Positions 58,352-64,000 of a stretch of 64,000 bases of DNA are shown here, piece after piece. Origin of the DNA: Luteibacter yeojuensis (GTDB taxonomy: Bacteria; Pseudomonadota; Gammaproteobacteria; Xanthomonadales; Rhodanobacteraceae); assembly GCF_000964085.1 (NCBI RefSeq), contig NZ_JZRB01000001.1, positions 1-64,000 on the forward strand, in the 5' to 3' direction. The position numbers and the translations under genes are program-made. Every line of letters starts with the position of its first letter. Positions within the stretch are counted from its first letter, which is position 1. The notes under the pieces are model-generated. The model saw only the letters and a list, made by a program, of their open reading frames with translations. It searched no databases and had not been told where the DNA came from.

Positions 58352-59128
58352 TCAGCCCTCGAGCAGGTCGGCCACCGAGTTGAGGATCTCGGCCGGGCGG
58401 AACGGGTAGCGTTCCACCTCTTCGCGCGTGGCGATGCCGCTCAGCACCAGCACGGTGTGCAGGCCGGCCTCGATGCCGGCCACCACGTCGGTATCCATGC
58501 GGTCGCCGATCATGGCCGTGTTGTGCGAGTGGGCGCCCAGCTTGTTCATGGCCGAGCGGAACATCATGGGGTTCGGCTTGCCCACCACGTAGGGCTCGCG
58601 GCCCGTGCACTTGCTGATGAGCGCCGCCACCGCGCCGGTGGCGGGCAGCGGGCCTTCCGCGCTGGGGCTGGTCGCGTCGGGGTTGGTGCAGATGAACCGG
58701 GCGCCGTTGCCGATGAGGCGGATGGCCTTGGTGATGGCCGCGAACGAATACGTGCGCGTTTCGCCCAGCACCACGTAGTCGGGCGCCGTGTCCGTCATGA
58801 TGAAACCGGCTTCGTGCATGGCCGTGGTGAGGCCCGCCTCGCCCATGACGAAGGCCGAGCCGCCCGGCGACTGGTCCTTCAGGAACGCGGCCGTGGCCAG
58901 CGCGGAGGTCCACAGCTGCTCCTCGGGTACGTCCAGGCCCGAGCGGCGCAGGCGGGCGCTCAGGTCGCGCGGGGTGAAGATGGAATTATTGGTAAGCACG
59001 AGGAACGGCCGGGCCTGGTCGCGCCACTGGCGGATAAGCTCGGGGGCGCCCGGCAAGGCCTTGTTTTCATGGACCAGCACGCCGTCCATGTCGGTGAGCC
59101 AGCATGCGATGTCGTTACGATCGACCAC
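58352..59128 (-). CDS. HAD-IIA phosphatase, NagD-like
   Basis: A 258-residue HAD phosphatase. Motif I is DMDGVLVHENKALPGA (about 13-28), motif II TNN (about 45), motif III lysine in GKPNPMMF and motif IV MIGDRMDTDVVAGIEAG. It is close to NagD and pyridoxal-phosphate phosphatases; the substrate is not defined. A GTG at 59128 is chosen because GGAG lies six bases ahead and the family N-terminus starts there; the frame upstream, from an ATG at 59212, does not look like this family. Confidence 0.85.
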   Translation of the reverse strand: MVDRNDIACWLTDMDGVLVHENKALPGAPELIRQWRDQARPFLVLTNNSIFTPRDLSARLRRSGLDVPEEQLWTSALATAAFLKDQSPGGSAFVMGEAGLTTAMHEAGFIMTDTAPDYVVLGETRTYSFAAITKAIRLIGNGARFICTNPDATSPSAEGPLPATGAVAALISKCTGREPYVVGKPNPMMFRSAMNKLGAHSHNTAMIGDRMDTDVVAGIEAGLHTVLVLSGIATREEVERYPFRPAEILNSVADLLEG

Positions 59129-59280
59129 GGTAACTCCAGGGGTGGGGGCCTTGGCCTGCAAGCATAGCGCCTTGCACACGCAAAACTCGTTTGTGTGGTA
59201 AACGTGTGGCACGCGGGACCGAGGGGGTTTCCGCCGAATCGCCTGCCTTCCCGGTGGGTTCGGGACCGAGCAGGGGTCGC

Positions 59281-62235
59281 ATGCCTGATGTCGCTTCGCG
59301 CCAATCCGTACGCCTGATCCGCATGGCGGGCGTCGTCGTGGGCGTCGCGCTGGGCGTGGTGCTGGCCACCGTGCTCATCCACGACCACACCCGGCGCACG
59401 GCCGCGGCGCGCAGCCAGGGGCATGCGCTGGCCAAGGGCGCGCAACGCCTGCTGATGACCCAGCTGCACGGCCTGCAGCTGGCCATGCTGGGCATCGCCC
59501 GCGATGCCAGCGACATCGACCGTACCGCCCCGGGCCAGGCCGACGAACTCATCGCCAAGAACATCGCCGGCGTAGGCGCGCGCAAGGCCGAGCTCATCGA
59601 CCTCATGCTGGTCGGCGCCGATGGCAAGGGCCTGACGGCCGGCAGCCCCGATCCCCGCATGAAAGACTGGGCCACGACGAAGGCCACCGATACCGATTCC
59701 CTCGCCATGGGGCCGCTCGTGCAGGAAGGCGACGGCAGCTGGTCGATGCCTATCGCCGTGCCAATCCCGGGCGGCGGCTGGGTGTACGCCCGCCTGCGCC
59801 AGGCCCAGTTCCAGGAGGTGGTCGATTTCGTCGACGCCGGCCGGCACGGCGCCACGGCCATCACCAACCGCTTCGGCCGCATCGTGGCCCGCTCGCCCGC
59901 CGCGCCCGACGTGGTCGACCAACCGCTGCAGATACTGTTCGACCCAGGCGAAGGCGGCTCCGATATCGGCACCAGCCGCCTCGACGATACCCAGCGCCTG
60001 GTGGCATCGGCGGCATGGGACCGCTACCCCATTGGCGTGGGCGTGGGCATCGCCGTCCGCGACTACATGGGCCCCTGGTACAACTTCCTCGGCGTCAGCA
60101 TCGCCGTGTGGCTGCTCTACTGGCTGGGCTTCGCGTTTTTGCACCGGCGCGTCACCGACGCGGCCGCCGCGCAGCGCCGCCACGTGGTCGAGCTCACCGA
60201 CGCCACCGAGCGCTGGCGCCAGGCGCAGAAGCTGGGCCACACCGGCACGTGGCGCGCGGATGCGCGGCGCAACCGGCTGGTGTGGGATAGCCAGGTGGAG
60301 GCGATGCTCGGCATCCCCGCGCGTGGCGAGGGCGTCGACGACGCCACCTTCTACAGCCATATCCACCCCGAGGACGTGGAGCGCGCCCGCGCCGCGTTCG
60401 TCCACGCGTGGAAAAGCGGCGAGACGCTGAACCTCGACTTCCGCTGGACGCGCCCCGACGGCAAGCAACGCTGGATATCCGGCACCGGCGCCATCACCGC
60501 GGCGGACGGCGACAAGGCCATGACGGGCACCGTCGTGGATGCCACCGACCGCATCGAAACGCAGCGCCGCCTCGCAGAGGCCGAGCAACGCTTCCGCCTC
60601 ATGTTCGAACGCACGCCCCTGCCCTCCTGGGTCTTCGACATCGAGAGCCTGGAGTTCCTCGAAGTGAATGCGGCGGCCGTGCGCAACTACGGCTACTCGC
60701 ACAAGGAATTCCTGCGCATGGCGGTGATCGACATCCGCCCGGAATCCGAGGTGGCGCCCCTGCAGCACGCGCTGGCCACGCAGGATACGGCCACGATGAT
60801 GGGCCGCACCTGGATCCACCGGCGCAAGGACGGCAGCCTGCTCGACGTGCGCATCCACACCACGCCACTGGAATTCATGGGCCACCACGCGCGCCTGGTA
60901 CTAGCCGAGGACGTCACCGAGCGCACCCGGGCGGAACGCGACCTTGCATGGCGCGCCACGCACGACCTGCTCACCGGCCTCGCCAACGTCGAGGCGCTCA
61001 CCGATTTCCTCGACCGCCGTTTCGGCACGCGGCGCTGGTACGAGGTCATCTACGTGCACCTGCGCGGGCTCGACCTCATCTCCGATACCTACGGCCTGGA
61101 GGCCGGCCGCACCGTGCTGCAACAGGTGGGCCGCCGCTTCGCCACGCTGGGCACCGATTTCGGCATGGCCGCGCACCGCCCGAGCGAGCGCTTCCTGCTG
61201 GCCGTGATGCACCCGGAAAAGCGCGACCGCGCGGTGGAAGCCCTTACCGCGGCTGTCAGCGAGCCGGTGCTGCTCGATGGCACGTGGCACGCGCTGGACC
61301 CCGAAATCGGCGTCGCCACCCACCCCGCCGATGGCGCCAACGCCGAGCAGATCATCGCGGCCGCCGCCATGGCCGCGCACTTCCACGGCGAGGCACCGGG
61401 CCTGCTGCGCCCCTTCGACGCCTCCATGGCCGAACGCTCCATCGAACGCCTGCGCATGGCATCGCGCATCCGCCAGGCCATCGAGCAGAACGAGTTCATG
61501 CTGCACTTCCAGCCCGTGGTGGAAACCGCGACGGGCCGGGTCGAGAAGCTCGAGGCCCTGCTGCGCTGGCCCTCGTCGGACGGCACGTGCATCTCGCCGG
61601 AAGATTTCATCCCGCTCAGCGAGGAAACCGGCCTCATCATCGATATCGGCCGCTGGGTGTTCGAGGAGGCGGCGCGCACGCACGTGGCGCTGACGCGTGC
61701 CGGCCACGGCGATCTTTCCATCGCGGTGAACGTCTCCGCCGTGCAGTTCCAGCGCACCGATGTCGCCGCTGTCGTCGGCGACGCCATCGAACGCTTCGAA
61801 CTGCGCCCCGGCGCGCTCGCCATCGAGCTGACCGAGAGCAGCCTCATGGCCAACCGCCGATCGGCCACGGCCGCCATGCGCAGGCTCAGCGCCCAGGGCA
61901 CGCACGTGTCACTCGACGATTTCGGCACGGGCTTCTCGAGCATGGCCTACCTGCGCGACCTGCCCATCGACGCGCTGAAGATCGACCGCGTGTTCGTCAG
62001 CGATGTGTACGCCAACGAACGCTCCGCCTCCATCTGCCGCGCCATCATCACGCTGGCGCATACGCTGGGCATGGCCGTGGTGGCCGAGGGCGTGGAAAAC
62101 GCCGCGCAGCTCGACTGGCTGGCGGCGACGGGATGCGACTTCGTGCAGGGTTACCAGCTGGCGCGGCCCATGGATTTCGATCGCTTGCTTACTTTCCTGC
62201 GGCCCGGCGAGGCGGCGGGCGTGGCGGCGCACTGA
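59281..62235 (+). CDS. PAS-GGDEF(degenerate)-EAL c-di-GMP phosphodiesterase
   Basis: A 984-residue membrane signalling protein. It has two membrane helices (about 15-36 and 268-288) around a periplasmic sensor of about 230 residues, then two PAS domains (about 300-420 and 440-560). A GGDEF domain with the catalytic motif lost follows (HRPSERFLLAVM, about 637-648). Last is an intact EAL domain (EALLRWPS about 757-764, ELTESSLM, SLDDFGTGFSSMAYL, KIDRVF, AEGVE). It should hydrolyse c-di-GMP in response to an external and a cytoplasmic cue. The start at 59281 is preferred over an ATG 30 codons earlier. Confidence 0.9.
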   Translation: MPDVASRQSVRLIRMAGVVVGVALGVVLATVLIHDHTRRTAAARSQGHALAKGAQRLLMTQLHGLQLAMLGIARDASDIDRTAPGQADELIAKNIAGVGARKAELIDLMLVGADGKGLTAGSPDPRMKDWATTKATDTDSLAMGPLVQEGDGSWSMPIAVPIPGGGWVYARLRQAQFQEVVDFVDAGRHGATAITNRFGRIVARSPAAPDVVDQPLQILFDPGEGGSDIGTSRLDDTQRLVASAAWDRYPIGVGVGIAVRDYMGPWYNFLGVSIAVWLLYWLGFAFLHRRVTDAAAAQRRHVVELTDATERWRQAQKLGHTGTWRADARRNRLVWDSQVEAMLGIPARGEGVDDATFYSHIHPEDVERARAAFVHAWKSGETLNLDFRWTRPDGKQRWISGTGAITAADGDKAMTGTVVDATDRIETQRRLAEAEQRFRLMFERTPLPSWVFDIESLEFLEVNAAAVRNYGYSHKEFLRMAVIDIRPESEVAPLQHALATQDTATMMGRTWIHRRKDGSLLDVRIHTTPLEFMGHHARLVLAEDVTERTRAERDLAWRATHDLLTGLANVEALTDFLDRRFGTRRWYEVIYVHLRGLDLISDTYGLEAGRTVLQQVGRRFATLGTDFGMAAHRPSERFLLAVMHPEKRDRAVEALTAAVSEPVLLDGTWHALDPEIGVATHPADGANAEQIIAAAAMAAHFHGEAPGLLRPFDASMAERSIERLRMASRIRQAIEQNEFMLHFQPVVETATGRVEKLEALLRWPSSDGTCISPEDFIPLSEETGLIIDIGRWVFEEAARTHVALTRAGHGDLSIAVNVSAVQFQRTDVAAVVGDAIERFELRPGALAIELTESSLMANRRSATAAMRRLSAQGTHVSLDDFGTGFSSMAYLRDLPIDALKIDRVFVSDVYANERSASICRAIITLAHTLGMAVVAEGVENAAQLDWLAATGCDFVQGYQLARPMDFDRLLTFLRPGEAAGVAAH

Positions 62236-62242
62236 ACGGCCA

Positions 62243-64000
62243 TTACACGCCGACGAGCCCGTCACCCTGCAGGTCGGTCATGACTCGGTTGCGGCCGGCA
62301 CGCTTGGCTCGGTACAGCGCGGCATCGGCTTCGCGCCGCAACCCCTGCACACCGTAGCCGGAGAACATCGTGGAGGCCACGCCTACGCTGGTGGAGTAGG
62401 CGACGCTATGGCCGTCTACGTCCACGGGGGTGGCCTCGATGGCCGCACGGATGCAGTTGGCGATGACGATGGCTTGCTCGGGATAACACTCGGGGAGAAG
62501 GATGCCGAATTCCTCGCCGCCCAGCCGGCCGAAGATATCGACGGGGCGGATCTGTTGCTTGCACGTGGCCACCGCGCGCTGGAGCACAACGTCGCCCACG
62601 ATGTGGCCGTAGGTGTCGTTGACGGCTTTGAAGTGGTCGAGGTCCAACAACACGAGGCAGGCGGGGGCGTTGCGTGATGCCAGTTCATGCAGCTGATGCT
62701 CCAGCTCGGCCATGAAATGCTGGTGGTTGAGGATGCCCGTCAGGCCATCATGGCGGGACATCTGCCGGAACCGAAGCTGCGACCGCTTCGTGCGCACAAG
62801 CCAGAGGACGACCGCGGCCAGGACGGCGAGCAACAAGGCAATCGAGAGCCTGCTGGCCTCCACCGCCTTGAGGCTCAGCGCCTGTTGCAACTTGAGCATG
62901 CCATTCTGCTTCGTAAGCTTGTCGGCTTCGAGCGCCTCGACAAGGGCGCGCTGCCGCACGGTCTCCAAGGCCCTGGTACGCGCACTCGCATCGTTGAGAT
63001 ACGCGCGATCTTGCGTGGCGTACTGCTGGAAATACGAGAGCGCGGCTTCGGCATGGCCTGCCCGCTTCTCCACGTTGTAGAGCACATGGTAGACGTCGCG
63101 AAGGGCTTCATCGATATCGCCAGACTGGAACAGCGCGATGGCCGCCAGGGCGTCCCGGCTCGCCTCGGCATCGCGGCCAAGCTGGTCGTTCGCCATGGCA
63201 CGCAGCCGCAGGGATTGGGCCTGCGCCTGGAAATAGCGCTCATGCGCGATGGATGCGTCGATGCGGTCGAGGATCGCCAGGGCCTGCTGTGGGGCCTGCT
63301 CATAGACCAGCACCTCGGCTTTCATCAGCCACGCCGCGTTGGCGGGCGCCGGCTTGCCACTGGCCACGCACACCTCGATGGCGCGCGCCAGCCCGGCGTC
63401 ATCCGACCGCAACGTTTTCGCCTGGTCCAGCGCCGCCATCTCGAGGAACAGCGGCCCGCACAGCGTCTCGCCCGGCGGCAGGTCGTCGGCCATCATGCGC
63501 GCGTAGCGAATGGCGACATCGGTCTGGTCAGCAAGATAAAGCGCTTGCGAAAGGTTTCTTAGCAGGCTGTAACGCGCGTGCGGATCCTTGACGGACGGCA
63601 GCATGGCGACGCCACGCTCCGCCAGCGCGAAGGCCTCTTCATAGCGACGGGTCAGGCTGTAAAGGGAGAGCAGTTGTGCCGTCGCATAGGCCGCGAGGCC
63701 AGGGTGCCCCGAGCGATGGATGATGTCGTCATACCCACGCTCGGCTTCCGGGTAGTGGCCCGTGAACTGGGCCTCCCACGCGTCCATGTAACGCACCCGC
63801 CACTGGTCAACAGGCGCGATGGCCGGCTGCACCTCGTGGAGGTGCGCAAGCATCGCGGCAAAGCGTGCGTGATCCGTCGTACGCAATTGGTCGGCTTGCT
63901 CGATGTAGGCCGAGGCATTGGGGATGGCTGCCACGGCAGCCATCCCCGGCGCACCGGCGAGAGCCAGCAGGGCCGACAGCAGCCCCCGGGCCTTCCACCG
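62243..64000 (-). CDS. Diguanylate cyclase with TPR-type sensor (N-terminus beyond window)
   Basis: The gene runs off the right edge: the frame continues to base 64000, encoding RWKARGLLSALLALAGAPGM, the end of a signal peptide, before the first in-window ATG at 63943. The exported part is a run of helical TPR-like repeats. A membrane helix (LSIALLLAVLAAVVLWLVRT) and a GGDEF domain with an active motif GGEEF (in FGRLGGEEFGILLPE) follow. It should make c-di-GMP. It converges on the phosphodiesterase gene with a 7-bp gap. Confidence 0.9.
   Translation of the reverse strand, partial: RWKARGLLSALLALAGAPGMAAVAAIPNASAYIEQADQLRTTDHARFAAMLAHLHEVQPAIAPVDQWRVRYMDAWEAQFTGHYPEAERGYDDIIHRSGHPGLAAYATAQLLSLYSLTRRYEEAFALAERGVAMLPSVKDPHARYSLLRNLSQALYLADQTDVAIRYARMMADDLPPGETLCGPLFLEMAALDQAKTLRSDDAGLARAIEVCVASGKPAPANAAWLMKAEVLVYEQAPQQALAILDRIDASIAHERYFQAQAQSLRLRAMANDQLGRDAEASRDALAAIALFQSGDIDEALRDVYHVLYNVEKRAGHAEAALSYFQQYATQDRAYLNDASARTRALETVRQRALVEALEADKLTKQNGMLKLQQALSLKAVEASRLSIALLLAVLAAVVLWLVRTKRSQLRFRQMSRHDGLTGILNHQHFMAELEHQLHELASRNAPACLVLLDLDHFKAVNDTYGHIVGDVVLQRAVATCKQQIRPVDIFGRLGGEEFGILLPECYPEQAIVIANCIRAAIEATPVDVDGHSVAYSTSVGVASTMFSGYGVQGLRREADAALYRAKRAGRNRVMTDLQGDGLVGV

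Overview
The window is about 64 kb of GC-rich, densely coded chromosome. It most resembles a Xanthomonadales gammaproteobacterium of the Rhodanobacteraceae type (Luteibacter/Dyella-like). Reasons are gene content (xylose isomerase pathway, PEP carboxylase, TonB receptor, DUF4142/DUF1302 proteins, an S-adenosylhomocysteine riboswitch ahead of ahcY) and many short palindromic REP-like repeats between genes. The assignment is inference; no rRNA or tRNA gene was seen.

Layout. 1-8.3 kb: a minus-strand catabolic block. It encodes an OprB-type porin, a LysR regulator, and 4-oxalomesaconate/pyrone-dicarboxylate enzymes (galD, galB, galC, ligI), ending in a DctA-type symporter. It is the lower gallate/protocatechuate meta-cleavage pathway; no ring-cleaving dioxygenase lies in the window. 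Two near-copies of one promoter/operator sequence precede galD and the porin. 8.3-13.9 kb: molybdoenzyme block, a YdeP-like oxidoreductase with fdhD, converging on moeA-mobA and a small unknown gene. 13.9-19.8 kb: a second EF-G, a lower-GC pair of unknown genes, an aldo/keto reductase and a glycosyltransferase. 19.9-23.9 kb: metE behind a cobalamin riboswitch, then metK. 24.1-33.8 kb: a DUF4142 protein, then the xylose operon xylABFGH divergent from xylR-galM. 33.9-40.8 kb: ABC-F ATPase, chemoreceptor, PEP carboxylase. 40.8-45.5 kb: ahcY behind an SAH riboswitch, a DUF4232 protein, metF, a DUF4124 protein, ilvE. 45.5-51.2 kb: a lipoprotein and a three-gene exported operon (TonB receptor, phytase-like esterase, CYTH-like protein). 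51.4-64 kb: a two-component system, rimB-rimK, an MFS transporter, a DUF1302 outer-membrane protein, a HAD phosphatase and two convergent c-di-GMP proteins, the last cut by the window edge.

Genes working together. metE, metK, ahcY and metF together make most of the activated-methyl cycle. Although scattered over 23 kb they share a 28-bp imperfect palindrome at the promoter, and two of them add a different riboswitch class. This is the most coherent regulatory signal in the window. The aromatic-acid and xylose modules together suggest growth on plant-derived carbon.

Sequence oddities worth following: the twin gal operators, a 16-bp tandem repeat running up to the oxidoreductase start codon, a REP-like palindrome inside the fdhD coding sequence with compensatory changes, two identical perfect 44-bp palindromes, and the TonB receptor/phytase-like/CYTH-like operon, which could be an uncharacterised phosphorylated-compound scavenging system.
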